From: CAWGLW01 sp963823525 | Lineage (GTDB): Bacteria > Pseudomonadota > Gammaproteobacteria > Steroidobacterales > Steroidobacteraceae | Direction: 5' to 3' | Length of the DNA stretch: 64,000 nt | Assembly (NCBI GenBank): GCA_963823525.1 | Contig: CAWGLW010000006.1 | Location: 1,612,001 to 1,676,000 of the forward strand | In this document: positions 41,075 through 50,785 of the stretch, one piece after another | Numbering within the stretch: position 1 is the stretch's first letter | Layout of the letters: each line of letters begins with the position of its first letter | Notes under the pieces: model-generated | Database searches by the model: none | Told to the model about the DNA's origin: nothing | Seen by the model: the letters and a program-made list of their open reading frames with translations, nothing else | Position numbers and translations under genes: made by a program

Positions 41075-43120
41075 CTAAAGCCCGGCCGCGAGCCGGCAGG
41101 CCTGTTCGATCGCCAGCCGGGCATCGAGTTCGGTGGCCACATCAGCCCCGCCGATCAGGTGTACCGACTGACCGGCTGCGCGCAGTGGCTCAGCCAGTGC
41201 CTGCTGCGGTTCCTGTCCAGTGCACAGCACGATCGTATCGACCTCGAGCCGTATCGGTTTCTCGTGGCCTTCTCCGAAGCTGATCTGCAGGCCGTTCCGA
41301 TCAATTCGCTCGTAGTTGACCCCGCCAATGGTCTCCACGCCCTGCATTTTCAATGAGGCCCGGTGTATCCAGCCGGTTGTCTTGCCGAGCCCCTTTCCAA
41401 ACGGGCCGGCCTTGCGCTGCAGCAGGTAAATCCTGCGTTGCGGCGGGGCGATCCGTGGTGGCCGAAGCCCGCCACGATACTGTGCCGGGTCGCCAACGCC
41501 CCATTCATCCATCCAGTTCGGAAGATCGAGCGTCGGGGAATGGCCCTGGAAGGAAAGGTACTCGCAGACGTCGTAGCCAATACCGCCCGCGCCGACCACG
41601 GCAACGGATTCGCCCGCCACGGCTCCGCCCGCGAGCAGGTCCACGTAGCTCAGTACCTTGCCGTTCGCGGCCTGTTCCTGCTGCCCGGGGATCTGCGGAT
41701 CACGCGGCACGACGCCAGTGGCAATGACGATCTCATCGTACGCGCCGGCGATCAGCTGCTCCGCGCCCACCGTTTCGCCGAGCATGACACGAACGCCGGT
41801 CAACTCGAGTCGGCGCCCGAAGTATCGCAGCGTTTCCCGGAATTCCTCCTTGCCCGGAATACGCATGGCCATGTTGAATTGACCGCCGATCCTGGCGTCA
41901 GCTTCGAAGAGGTCAACCGAGTGGCCTCGTTCGGCGGCGATCGTGCTGCAGGCCAGGCCGGCCGGTCCGGCACCGACCACCGCAACCCGTCGTCGTCGGC
42001 TCGCCGGTTCGTAGACCAGTTCGGTTTCGTGACCGGCACGCGGATTGACGAGGCAGGAGGCAATCTTGCGCTGGAACACGTGGTCGAGGCATGCCTGGTT
42101 ACACGCGATGCAGGTGTTGATTTCATCGCTGCGGCCACTGGCCGCCTTTTTGACGAACTCCGCATCAGCCAGCAGTGGTCGTGCCATCGAGACCATGTCG
42201 GCGCTGCCCTCTGCAATGACCTGCTCGGCCACTTCGGGCGTATTGATGCGGTTGGTGGCGCACAATGGGATGCCGACGTCGCCTTTCAGTTTCTTCGTGA
42301 CCCAGGCAAAGGCGGCGCGTGGTACGGAAGTGGCGATGGTGGGCACTCGCGCTTCGTGCCAGCCAATCCCGGTGTTGATGATCGTCGCGCCGGCCCGTTC
42401 GATTGCCTTCGCAAGCATCACGATTTCGTCCCAGCTGCTGCCGTCCGGCACCAGGTCGAGCATCGAGAGCCGGTAAACAATGATGAAGTCGCGGCCCACG
42501 GCTTCGCGAATGCGTTCAACGATCTCCACGGGCAGCGCCATGCGGTTCTGGTAGCTGCCACCCCAGCGATCGGCACGGTGGTTGGTGTGCAGGGCGAGGA
42601 ACTGGTTGATTAAATAGCCTTCGGAGCCCATGACCTCGACGCCGTCGTAGCCGGCTTCCCGGGCGAGGCGGGCGCAACGGACAAATGCCCGAATCTGCCG
42701 GTCAACACCGCGAGTGGTCAGTGCACGCGGCGTGAAGGGCGTGATCGGCGAGCGGATTTTCGATGGCGCAACGGCGAGCGGATGGTATCCGTATCGCCCG
42801 GTGTGCAGGATCTGCAGCGCGATGTGCCCGCCGGCTGCGTGCACGGCATCGGTGATCGGTCGATGCCGTGCGGCGGCCGCACGAGTGCTGAGCCTGGAGG
42901 CAAAGGGCGAGACCCAGCCTTCGATATTGGGTGCGAAGCCGCCCGTGACGATGAGCCCGACGCCGCCTTCGGCCCGCTCGGCGAAGTAAGCAGTCAGGCG
43001 ACCGAAGTGCCGCGCATCATCCTCGAGGCCCGTGTGCATGGAGCCCATCAGCACACGATTGCGTAGCTGCGTGAATCCGAGGTCCAGTGGTGCGAGAAGG
43101 TTCGGGTAGGGATGGTCCAT
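41075..43120 (-). CDS. fadH: NADPH-dependent 2,4-dienoyl-CoA reductase
   Basis: 681-aa iron-sulfur flavoprotein needed to degrade unsaturated fatty acids. N-terminal FMN-binding TIM barrel of the old-yellow-enzyme type (MHTGLEDDARHFGRLTAYFA), catalytic region with INTGIGWHEARVPTI, 4Fe-4S site CIACNQACLDHVFQRKIASC, then FAD and NADPH Rossmann domains (VAVVGAGPAGLACS, VAVVGAGGIGYDV). Length matches E. coli FadH (about 670 aa). ATG at 43120 (MDHPYPNLLAPLDLG) is chosen over an in-frame start 69 bases upstream. Stand-alone gene. Confidence 0.95.
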   Translation of the reverse strand: MDHPYPNLLAPLDLGFTQLRNRVLMGSMHTGLEDDARHFGRLTAYFAERAEGGVGLIVTGGFAPNIEGWVSPFASRLSTRAAAARHRPITDAVHAAGGHIALQILHTGRYGYHPLAVAPSKIRSPITPFTPRALTTRGVDRQIRAFVRCARLAREAGYDGVEVMGSEGYLINQFLALHTNHRADRWGGSYQNRMALPVEIVERIREAVGRDFIIVYRLSMLDLVPDGSSWDEIVMLAKAIERAGATIINTGIGWHEARVPTIATSVPRAAFAWVTKKLKGDVGIPLCATNRINTPEVAEQVIAEGSADMVSMARPLLADAEFVKKAASGRSDEINTCIACNQACLDHVFQRKIASCLVNPRAGHETELVYEPASRRRRVAVVGAGPAGLACSTIAAERGHSVDLFEADARIGGQFNMAMRIPGKEEFRETLRYFGRRLELTGVRVMLGETVGAEQLIAGAYDEIVIATGVVPRDPQIPGQQEQAANGKVLSYVDLLAGGAVAGESVAVVGAGGIGYDVCEYLSFQGHSPTLDLPNWMDEWGVGDPAQYRGGLRPPRIAPPQRRIYLLQRKAGPFGKGLGKTTGWIHRASLKMQGVETIGGVNYERIDRNGLQISFGEGHEKPIRLEVDTIVLCTGQEPQQALAEPLRAAGQSVHLIGGADVATELDARLAIEQACRLAAGL

Positions 43121-43278
43121 GACAGTCACTCGCAGAAGAGCCGGCCGGTACTGAAGGGTGTCGCGGCTTCGACCGCCCTGCACAGGCAATCGTTGTCAAC
43201 TGCCGTGCCCCAGTATCCGCTATGCCGTCCGGCCATGGTAGTTTGGATCCGTGCCGGCTCCATTGCTGAAGCAGGAAA

Positions 43279-46200
43279 ATGAAAGATTCAAGCAACGACT
43301 TCATCCGCGTCCGTGGCGCGCGGCAGAACAACCTGCGCAACCTCGATATCGACATACCGTTGCGAGAGCTGGTGGTCATTACCGGGGTCTCCGGCTCGGG
43401 CAAGTCTTCGCTCGCATTCGACACGATTTACGCCGAAGGGCAACGGCGCTATGTCGAGACGTTCTCGCCCTATGCGCGGCAGTTTCTCGATCGAATGGAC
43501 AAGCCGCAGGTTGATCGAATCGATGGCATTCCGCCGGCCATCGCGATTGACCAGACCAATCCGGTGCGAACCTCCCGCTCCACCGTCGGTACGATGACGG
43601 AGCTGAACGACCACCTGAAGTTGTTGTTTGCCCGCGCGGCCCGGCTTTTCTGCCGTCAATGCGGCACCCGGGTCCGCCATGACACCCCCGAGAGCATCGC
43701 CCGCGAGTTGATCGAGCATGCGGCATCCATTGGCGACCCACGCCTGCTGGTGACGTTCCCCGTATCCGTACCGGAGAACTTCACCCAGGAGGAAGTTCTG
43801 CAACTGCTGGCCAACCAGGGCTATACGCGGGTGCACTCGAAGCGAAAGCGACAACTGGAAATCGTGCAGGACCGCTTGCGGGCAGCCACCGTGGATCGCT
43901 CGCGCCTGGTTGAATCACTGGAAGGGGCACTGCAGGCGGGTCGCGGCCGCGTCAACGTCTATCTGCAGGAACCATCGCCGGATGTCGATGGCCTGGTGTT
44001 CGGGCGTTACTCCGGCGATTTCCACTGCGCGGACTGCGATCTCCACTACCGTGACCCCTTACCAAGCCTGTTTTCGTTCAACTCGCCACTGGGCGCCTGC
44101 GAGACCTGTCGCGGCTTTGGCCGGGTCATCGGTGTGGACTACGGCCTGGTTGTGCCCGATCACTCTTTGTCGTTGCGCGGGGGAGCGATTCGACCCTGGC
44201 AAACGAAAGCCTTTCGGGAATGCCAGGACGACCTCGTCCGGTTTGCGCGGAAGCGCGGCATTCCGCTCGACAGGCCGTGGTGCGAACTCGATGAGCCGCA
44301 ACGCGATTGGGTGCTGAACGGCGAGGGCTCACGACGCAAGGGCCTTTGGTATGGCGTTCGAGGGTTCTTCAAGTGGCTCGAGTCAAAGAGCTACAAGATG
44401 CATGTCCGCGTGCTGCTCTCCAAATACCGCAGCTACACGGCCTGCACCGATTGCGGGGGCGCGCGGCTGAAGCATGAGGCGTTGTTGTGGCGCCTCGGGG
44501 ATGAGACGAGAGCCGATATCGGCTCGCATCGCGAGCCGCGTTATCAACCGCCAGGCACGCAGTGGAGCGAGGCAACGCTGGCGGGCTTGCCCGGACTTTG
44601 CCTGCACGAGCTTGTACTGCTGCCGATTGACCGTTGCCGGGATTTCTTTTCGGCCCTGGAGTTGCCGGCGCCGCTGGACGAGGCGAGTGCCCAGCTGCTG
44701 GGCGAGATTCGATCGCGACTGGAATTTCTCGTGCGCGTGGGCCTTGGCTACCTGACACTGGACCGTCAGTCGCGCAGTCTGTCCGGCGGCGAGGTGCAGC
44801 GAATCAACCTGACGACGGCACTCGGGACGTCGCTGGTCAATACGCTGTTCGTGCTCGACGAGCCGTCGATTGGCCTGCACCCGCGTGACATGGGTCGCGT
44901 GATCGAGGTTATGCAGCGGCTGCGTGACAACGGCAACTCACTGCTGGTCGTCGAGCATGACCCGCAGATCATGCTCGCGGCGGATCGCATCATCGACCTT
45001 GGCCCGGGTCCCGGCGAACGTGGCGGAGAAGTCGTCTTCGAGGGCACACCGGACCAGCTCGCGCGGTCCCGCGATACGCTGACGGCCGAGTACCTGAGCG
45101 GCGCACGCGATGCAGCCGCCAGCCTTCCGCGGCGTTCGCGGCGGTCGACCAATGGTGCCGGCCCGTCGCTTACGCTTGTCGGGGCTACGGAGCACAACCT
45201 GAAGGACCTCGATATCGAGATTCCGCTCGGCGCACTGGTATGCGTCACAGGGGTGTCGGGGTCGGGGAAATCGACCCTGGTGCAGGATGTCCTGTATGCC
45301 GCGCTGCGCCGAAGTCGCGGCGAACCCACTGAAACTCCCGGTGCTCATCGTGCACTGCACGGGGCTGAGCTGCTCAGCGATGTGATCCTCATCGACCAGA
45401 CGCCGATCGGGCGCACGACGCGATCGAACCCGGCGAGCTATGTCGGCGCATTCGACCTGATCCGTAAGCGTTTCGCAGCCGAAGCGGTCTCGATCGAGCG
45501 CGGCTACACGGCTGGAACATTCAGTTTCAACTCAGGCAACGGGCGTTGCCCGGGCTGCTCAGGAAATGGCTTCGAGCACGTCGAGATGCAGTTTCTCTCC
45601 GATGTGTACCTGCGTTGTCCGGACTGCGGCGGCCGGCGCTATCGGCAGGAGACGCTGGAGGTAAAGACGGCCGGGCAGGCCGGCCCGGCCCGCAGTATCG
45701 CCGACGTGCTCGAGATGACGGTTGCCGAGGCGACGGCGTTCTTTGCCAATGACGCCCGCCTGCTGGCCTGTCTCGACCCACTGCGGGCGGTGGGGCTGGA
45801 CTACCTCAGGCTGGGTCAGCCGGTCCCGACGCTTTCCGGTGGTGAGGCGCAGCGGCTGAAACTCGCCGGGCACCTTGCCGAGGCGGCAAAGCGATCCGCG
45901 GGGCGATCCCGTGCCGGCGCATCGAAGGCCGGTGCGCCAACGGGAGGTCGGCTGTTTCTGTTTGACGAGCCAACGACCGGCCTGCACTTCGAGGACGTCG
46001 CCAGGCTGCTCGGGGCATTTGCCCGCCTTCTCGAGGCGGGTGATTCACTGGTCGTGATTGAACACAACCTGGATGTCATTCGCGCCGCCGACTGGATTGT
46101 CGATCTTGGTCCCGAGGGCGGCGAGGCCGGCGGCGAGCTGGTCGTGGCGGGGACCCCGGACGAGGTGATGCGTTGTGAGACCTCGCACACGGGCCGGGCG

Positions 46201-48972
46201 TTGCTCGGGTATGCGTCGGGGAAAGGCAAGTTGCGTGCGGCGAAGAGCCGCCGTCGGTCGACGCGCGGCGCCGGCGTGGCCCGGCGCCGCGTTGAGGATC
46301 GCGCGGGCGACTGCATCGTCATCAGCAAGGCGCGCGAACACAATCTCAAGGACCTGGACGTCTCGATCCCGCGACACGGCATGACCGTGGTCACGGGAGT
46401 TTCGGGCTCGGGCAAGTCGACGCTGGCTTTCGATATCGTCTTCGCGGAAGGGCAGCGGCGTTACATGGAATCGCTCAATGCCTACGCGCGCCAGTTTGTT
46501 CAGCCATCCGCACGCCCGGATGTCGACCTGATTGCCGGGATACCGCCGACGGTCGCAATCGAGCAAAGGACCAGTCGGGGTGGCCGCAAGAGCACGGTCG
46601 GCACGCTGACGGAAATCCACCACTTCCTGCGTCTGCTGTACGTCAAGCTGGGCGTTCAGCATTGCCCCGAGTGCGCCAGGGCAATCGAGCCGCAAAGCGT
46701 CGAGGCGATTGCCGCACAGCTGTTGAAAGAGCGTCGGGGGCGGCGAATCGATGTGCTCGCGCCGATGGTGATCGATCGCAAGGGTTTCTATACCGACCTC
46801 GCCAAGTGGGCGGCCGCCAGGGGCGTCGAGTCGCTGCGGGTCGACGGTGAGTTGTTGCCGACGAATCGCTGGCCGCGACTCGAGCGATTCAAAGAGCACA
46901 CGATTGAGCTGCCGGTCGCCCGGATCGAGGTGACACCGTCGGCTGAACCTGAGTTACGCGAAGCGCTGCAGCGTGCGGTGGATTTCGGTAAAGGCGTAGC
47001 CCACGTGCTCGAACGAGGGCGGGTGCGTGTCTTCTCGACCCGCCGGGCCTGTCCGGGCTGCGGCCGCAGTTTCGCCGAACTCGATTCGCGACTGTTTTCA
47101 TACAACTCCCGTCACGGCTGGTGCGAGGGCTGTTTCGGAACGGGTGTGACGCTGCACGAGTTTGACGCCGATCAGAGCGGGGAAGAAACGCGCTGGAGCG
47201 ACCCGCCAGACGATGAGGCGAGGCCTTGCGCCGCCTGTCACGGGCAGCGCCTCAATCCGATCGCTTTGAACGTACTGTTTCGCAAGTCTTCGATTGCCGG
47301 GTTGTCTGAGTTGTCGGTTGACCGCGCTCAGTCGTTCTTCGGTGCCTTGAAGCTCAACGCCCGGGAGGGACAGATTGCCCGGGACATACTCACCGAGATA
47401 CGGGGCCGGCTCGCATTCCTTCAGGATGTCGGCCTTGGCTATGTGTCACTCGATCGCGCCGCGCCTACACTGTCGGGCGGCGAGGCACAGCGCATACGGC
47501 TTGCGGCGCAGCTCGGATCCAACCTGCAGGGCATTTGCTACGTTCTCGACGAGCCGACCATCGGCCTTCACCCGCGCGATAATCGCCTGCTGCTCGAATC
47601 GCTCTCCCGGTTGAGCGCCAAGGGCAATGCGCTGCTGGTGGTCGAGCACGATGAAGAGACGATCATGGAGGCGGATCACCTGATCGACCTGGGGCCGGGG
47701 GCGGGCAGTCGCGGCGGCCGGCTGGTCGCCCAGGGTTGCGTGCAGGACCTGATCGCGGTCGAGGAATCGGTGACCGGCCGGTTCCTGGCCAGGCCATTGC
47801 GCCACCCGCTCGGTGAGCGGCGAGGGGTCTCGCGAAGCGATGAAATGCTCCGGCTGCGCGGTGCGACCCTGCACAATTTGCAGCGGGTCGATGCGCGCAT
47901 ACCCCTGCGCCGGCTGACAGCGGTGACCGGCGTGTCCGGCTCCGGCAAGTCAACTCTGGCGCGCGACGTCCTGTTTGCGAATCTTCGCCAGCGAGTGGGC
48001 CAGCCCGCGGGGCGCCGTAAGAGCCAGAGCTGGCGGGGGTGCCGGCAGATCGAGGGCTGGGAGGCGCTTGCGCGAGTGCTGGAGGTTGATCAGACGCCGA
48101 TCGGCAAGACGCCACGCTCCTGTCCGGCGACCTACGTCGGCTTCTGGGATGACGTTCGTAAGCTGTTCGCAGCGACGACCGAATCGCGAATGCGTGGCTA
48201 TGGACCGAGTCGTTTCTCTTTCAATACAGCGCAGGGTCGCTGCGAGGCCTGTGCAGGCCAGGGTCTGCGGACCATCGAAATGAGTTTTCTGCCGGATGTG
48301 AAGGTGATCTGTGAGCAGTGCAATGGCCGGCGTTTCAGCGAGGAGACGCTGGCCGTGAAGTATCGAGGTCGCAGCGCGGGTGACGTGCTGGCCATGAGTG
48401 TCGATGAGGCGGTGGCATTCTTCGCCGCGCATCCACGTATTCATCATGCGCTGAGTCTGCTTCAGGACGTCGGGCTCGGCTACCTGACACTCGGCCAGCA
48501 AAGTCCGACCTTATCCGGCGGCGAAGCACAGCGGATCAAACTGGTCACGGAGCTGGCACGCCTTCGGCCCGGCGCAGAGTCAAGGGGCCGCGGCCCGGGA
48601 ACGCTCTACGTGCTCGATGAGCCGACCGTCGGTCTCCACATGGCGGACGTCGAGAAGCTGATACGGGTGCTGCACCGACTGGTCGATGCCGGGAACTCCG
48701 TGGTCGTTATCGAGCACAACCTCGACGTGATTGCAGAGGCTGACTGGATCATCGACCTTGGTCCCGAAGGTGGCGCTGGTGGCGGGCGGATCGTGGCGCA
48801 GGGCGCTGTCGACAGGATACTGGCGGCGAGCGGCCGATCGCACACCGCAGAAGTATTGAAAACATTTCTCGCCCAACGCTCCAGTGAACCCGACGACTTC
48901 AGCGGTTCGTCACCGATTCGCCGTACTCCTCCGCGTAAACGCGGTCGAGCAGCCGCTGATAGGCGTGCATGA
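43279..48972 (+). CDS. tandem (double) UvrA-like excinuclease ABC ATPase
   Basis: 1897 aa, about twice UvrA (about 940). Two UvrA copies joined in one frame: residues about 1-990 and 1005-1890. Four Walker A sites GVSGSGKS at about 36, 656, 1039 and 1550, each followed by a UvrA-type LSGGEAQR or LSGGEVQR signature. UvrA zinc motifs recur: CPGCSGNG...CPDCGG in the first copy and CEACAGQG...CEQCNG in the second, plus CxxC pairs CRQC, CPEC, CADC and CPGC. The fused polypeptide might form a UvrA dimer from one chain. Distinct from the usual UvrA; likely damage recognition or drug/DNA stress resistance. ATG at 43279; 3' end overlaps the ClC gene by 74 bases. Confidence 0.93.
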   Translation: MKDSSNDFIRVRGARQNNLRNLDIDIPLRELVVITGVSGSGKSSLAFDTIYAEGQRRYVETFSPYARQFLDRMDKPQVDRIDGIPPAIAIDQTNPVRTSRSTVGTMTELNDHLKLLFARAARLFCRQCGTRVRHDTPESIARELIEHAASIGDPRLLVTFPVSVPENFTQEEVLQLLANQGYTRVHSKRKRQLEIVQDRLRAATVDRSRLVESLEGALQAGRGRVNVYLQEPSPDVDGLVFGRYSGDFHCADCDLHYRDPLPSLFSFNSPLGACETCRGFGRVIGVDYGLVVPDHSLSLRGGAIRPWQTKAFRECQDDLVRFARKRGIPLDRPWCELDEPQRDWVLNGEGSRRKGLWYGVRGFFKWLESKSYKMHVRVLLSKYRSYTACTDCGGARLKHEALLWRLGDETRADIGSHREPRYQPPGTQWSEATLAGLPGLCLHELVLLPIDRCRDFFSALELPAPLDEASAQLLGEIRSRLEFLVRVGLGYLTLDRQSRSLSGGEVQRINLTTALGTSLVNTLFVLDEPSIGLHPRDMGRVIEVMQRLRDNGNSLLVVEHDPQIMLAADRIIDLGPGPGERGGEVVFEGTPDQLARSRDTLTAEYLSGARDAAASLPRRSRRSTNGAGPSLTLVGATEHNLKDLDIEIPLGALVCVTGVSGSGKSTLVQDVLYAALRRSRGEPTETPGAHRALHGAELLSDVILIDQTPIGRTTRSNPASYVGAFDLIRKRFAAEAVSIERGYTAGTFSFNSGNGRCPGCSGNGFEHVEMQFLSDVYLRCPDCGGRRYRQETLEVKTAGQAGPARSIADVLEMTVAEATAFFANDARLLACLDPLRAVGLDYLRLGQPVPTLSGGEAQRLKLAGHLAEAAKRSAGRSRAGASKAGAPTGGRLFLFDEPTTGLHFEDVARLLGAFARLLEAGDSLVVIEHNLDVIRAADWIVDLGPEGGEAGGELVVAGTPDEVMRCETSHTGRALLGYASGKGKLRAAKSRRRSTRGAGVARRRVEDRAGDCIVISKAREHNLKDLDVSIPRHGMTVVTGVSGSGKSTLAFDIVFAEGQRRYMESLNAYARQFVQPSARPDVDLIAGIPPTVAIEQRTSRGGRKSTVGTLTEIHHFLRLLYVKLGVQHCPECARAIEPQSVEAIAAQLLKERRGRRIDVLAPMVIDRKGFYTDLAKWAAARGVESLRVDGELLPTNRWPRLERFKEHTIELPVARIEVTPSAEPELREALQRAVDFGKGVAHVLERGRVRVFSTRRACPGCGRSFAELDSRLFSYNSRHGWCEGCFGTGVTLHEFDADQSGEETRWSDPPDDEARPCAACHGQRLNPIALNVLFRKSSIAGLSELSVDRAQSFFGALKLNAREGQIARDILTEIRGRLAFLQDVGLGYVSLDRAAPTLSGGEAQRIRLAAQLGSNLQGICYVLDEPTIGLHPRDNRLLLESLSRLSAKGNALLVVEHDEETIMEADHLIDLGPGAGSRGGRLVAQGCVQDLIAVEESVTGRFLARPLRHPLGERRGVSRSDEMLRLRGATLHNLQRVDARIPLRRLTAVTGVSGSGKSTLARDVLFANLRQRVGQPAGRRKSQSWRGCRQIEGWEALARVLEVDQTPIGKTPRSCPATYVGFWDDVRKLFAATTESRMRGYGPSRFSFNTAQGRCEACAGQGLRTIEMSFLPDVKVICEQCNGRRFSEETLAVKYRGRSAGDVLAMSVDEAVAFFAAHPRIHHALSLLQDVGLGYLTLGQQSPTLSGGEAQRIKLVTELARLRPGAESRGRGPGTLYVLDEPTVGLHMADVEKLIRVLHRLVDAGNSVVVIEHNLDVIAEADWIIDLGPEGGAGGGRIVAQGAVDRILAASGRSHTAEVLKTFLAQRSSEPDDFSGSSPIRRTPPRKRGRAAADRRA

Positions 48973-50665
48973 TTTCTTCGGCATCGATCACCGCAATGGG
49001 TCGACGGCGGATCGGGTCTTCGACGACGTAGATCGTTGCGCCCGCGTGTTCGCGTATTTGCGCCAGCGCCGTGGCCAGCGGAGTATCGGCTGTAAATGTC
49101 AGCACGTCGGTGCTCGCCCCGGATTCTATTGCTGCCTGGTCATCGTGCAGCGCGTCCGGTTCGGCGCGGCCACGCACGCCGCCCTGGCCATCGATCACGA
49201 CCGCGTCGCGGGCTCCCGATAAAGCGATCTCCATGCGCGCCTCTCGCCACAGCGTTCCGGCCGGAATGGCCGTTACCGGGCGCTGATTGAGTTCGCCCAG
49301 TGTCTGTGCCTGCAGCAGCGCATCGATACGGCGCATGCGCAGGTCGACCCCCCGTCGCGCCAGCTGCCAGCTGAAAAAAGAATGGCCCCAGATGTCATTG
49401 ACGATCAGCGAGCTCAGCACGGTTGCCAGCATCACGGCCAGCGTGACGGGATAGCTGCCGCTGAGCTCCAGCACAATCAGCGTCGTGGACAACGGCGAGC
49501 CGAGCGCTGCACCGGCCACGGCCCCCATGCCGATCAAGGTGTAGACGGCCTGCGGTGAGGCGAGATGCGGGTAAACGGTGGCGGCCACGGTGCCGGCCAG
49601 GCTTCCGGTCAATGCGCCGAGCATCAGCGAGGGCGAGAAGATGCCGCCGGCGAGACCACCGCCAAGGCTCATCCCGGTCGCGAGAATCTTTGCGAGCAGG
49701 ATCGTCAGCAGGAGCAGAAACGGTATTTCGCCGGCCAGGGCGGCGCTGCTGGTCCCGTAACCGACTCCGAGTACCTGCGGTACCGCAAGGGCGATCAGGC
49801 CCACGCCGAGCCCCGCCATGGCGGGTCGCAGCCAGGACGGGACCGGTATTCGTTCAAAGCCCGCGTTGAACAATGCGACGCAACGAATCAACAGCACGGT
49901 CATCAGAGCACCGGCGAGACCAACCAGGATAAAGGCGGGCAGCTCCCAGTACGAGGTAATCGAGACTTCAGGGACGACGAATGCCGGATCCTCGCCAAAG
50001 GCGATACGGCTCATCACGGTGGCGACGACGCTCGAGACGACAATTGGTGCGAAGGTGTGCAGCGTATATCGGCCGACTACGACCTCCACCGCGAAGATTA
50101 CGCCGGCGATCGGCGCATTGAACGATGCCGCAACACCGGCGGCAGCGCCGCAGGCCAGCATGCGGCGCGCGAAGTCCGGCGGCAGACCAAGACGTCGTGT
50201 AAGCCATGAACCCAGTGTCGCACCGAGGTGAATCATCGGTCCTTCGCGGCCCACCGATGCGCCGGTTCCCAGCGAGACCACGCTGGCGGCCGCTGCCGCG
50301 AGGCCCGTGCGAATATCGATCTGCCCGCCGTGCAGGGCAGCCGATTCCATCGCATCGGATACGCCGTGGGGTCGCCGCCCCGGCAGCAGCCAGTAGCAGA
50401 TCAGTCCGGTGATCAAACCGCCGAGCGCGGGGATGCCGACCAGCAGCGCCGGTTCGATCTGCAGGACCGTCCCATCTGAGGCATCAAGCGGTCGGCCGAA
50501 AGTGAGCGACTGCAGGGCGCCGAATGCAGCGCGAAAGCCGATGGCCGCTGCACCGGTCACCAGTCCCACGAGCGCGGCGGTAAGAACCGCGAGCAATCGT
50601 GGCCTCGTCGCAACGAGCGCCGCACTCGCGGCGTCCACGGCGGTCTTCGGACTGTTGAATCTCAC
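48899..50665 (-). CDS. ClC-family chloride channel/transporter with CBS-like tail
   Basis: 588-aa membrane protein. The selectivity motif GASVGREGPMIHLGA and later segments MLACGAAAGVAASFNAPIAG and GGGLAGGIFSPSLMLGA identify the ClC family (Cl-/H+ antiporter or channel). About ten to twelve helices across residues 25-440. The C-terminal 150 residues (PVTAIPAGTLWREARMEIAL, ATIYVVEDPIRRRPIAVIDA) read as a degenerate CBS pair, common in longer bacterial ClCs. The gating Glu is in the GREGP motif, so proton-coupled exchange is likely. ATG at 50665. Converges with the giant uvrA. Confidence 0.93.
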   Translation of the reverse strand: MRFNSPKTAVDAASAALVATRPRLLAVLTAALVGLVTGAAAIGFRAAFGALQSLTFGRPLDASDGTVLQIEPALLVGIPALGGLITGLICYWLLPGRRPHGVSDAMESAALHGGQIDIRTGLAAAAASVVSLGTGASVGREGPMIHLGATLGSWLTRRLGLPPDFARRMLACGAAAGVAASFNAPIAGVIFAVEVVVGRYTLHTFAPIVVSSVVATVMSRIAFGEDPAFVVPEVSITSYWELPAFILVGLAGALMTVLLIRCVALFNAGFERIPVPSWLRPAMAGLGVGLIALAVPQVLGVGYGTSSAALAGEIPFLLLLTILLAKILATGMSLGGGLAGGIFSPSLMLGALTGSLAGTVAATVYPHLASPQAVYTLIGMGAVAGAALGSPLSTTLIVLELSGSYPVTLAVMLATVLSSLIVNDIWGHSFFSWQLARRGVDLRMRRIDALLQAQTLGELNQRPVTAIPAGTLWREARMEIALSGARDAVVIDGQGGVRGRAEPDALHDDQAAIESGASTDVLTFTADTPLATALAQIREHAGATIYVVEDPIRRRPIAVIDAEEIMHAYQRLLDRVYAEEYGESVTNR

Positions 50666-50785
50666 TGGACACCAAGCCGCTGTGTTCGGGGACGCGCGGC
50701 GGGGTCGATGAGACCCGGGGCTGTCATACGTGTGCGGTGTTCATCGTCTCGAGGCGCGCGGCTCAGTGCTCCGCCGGAATCGCGC

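Noticed and set aside
41071..41084. CGGGCT-AA-AGCCCG stem-loop at the fadH stop codon
   Set aside because: Six base pairs with a 2-base loop is too tight and lacks a T-run on the minus strand to call a terminator.
41363..42613. 416-aa plus-strand open frame opposite fadH
   Set aside because: Antisense to a conserved FadH with intact FeS and Rossmann motifs; no recognisable domains in it.
43279..48972. Giant UvrA as an artefact of two adjacent genes joined by a sequencing error
   Set aside because: The reading frame is continuous with a sensible basic linker (about residues 970-1010) and no internal start with its own ribosome binding site; read mapping would still be decisive.
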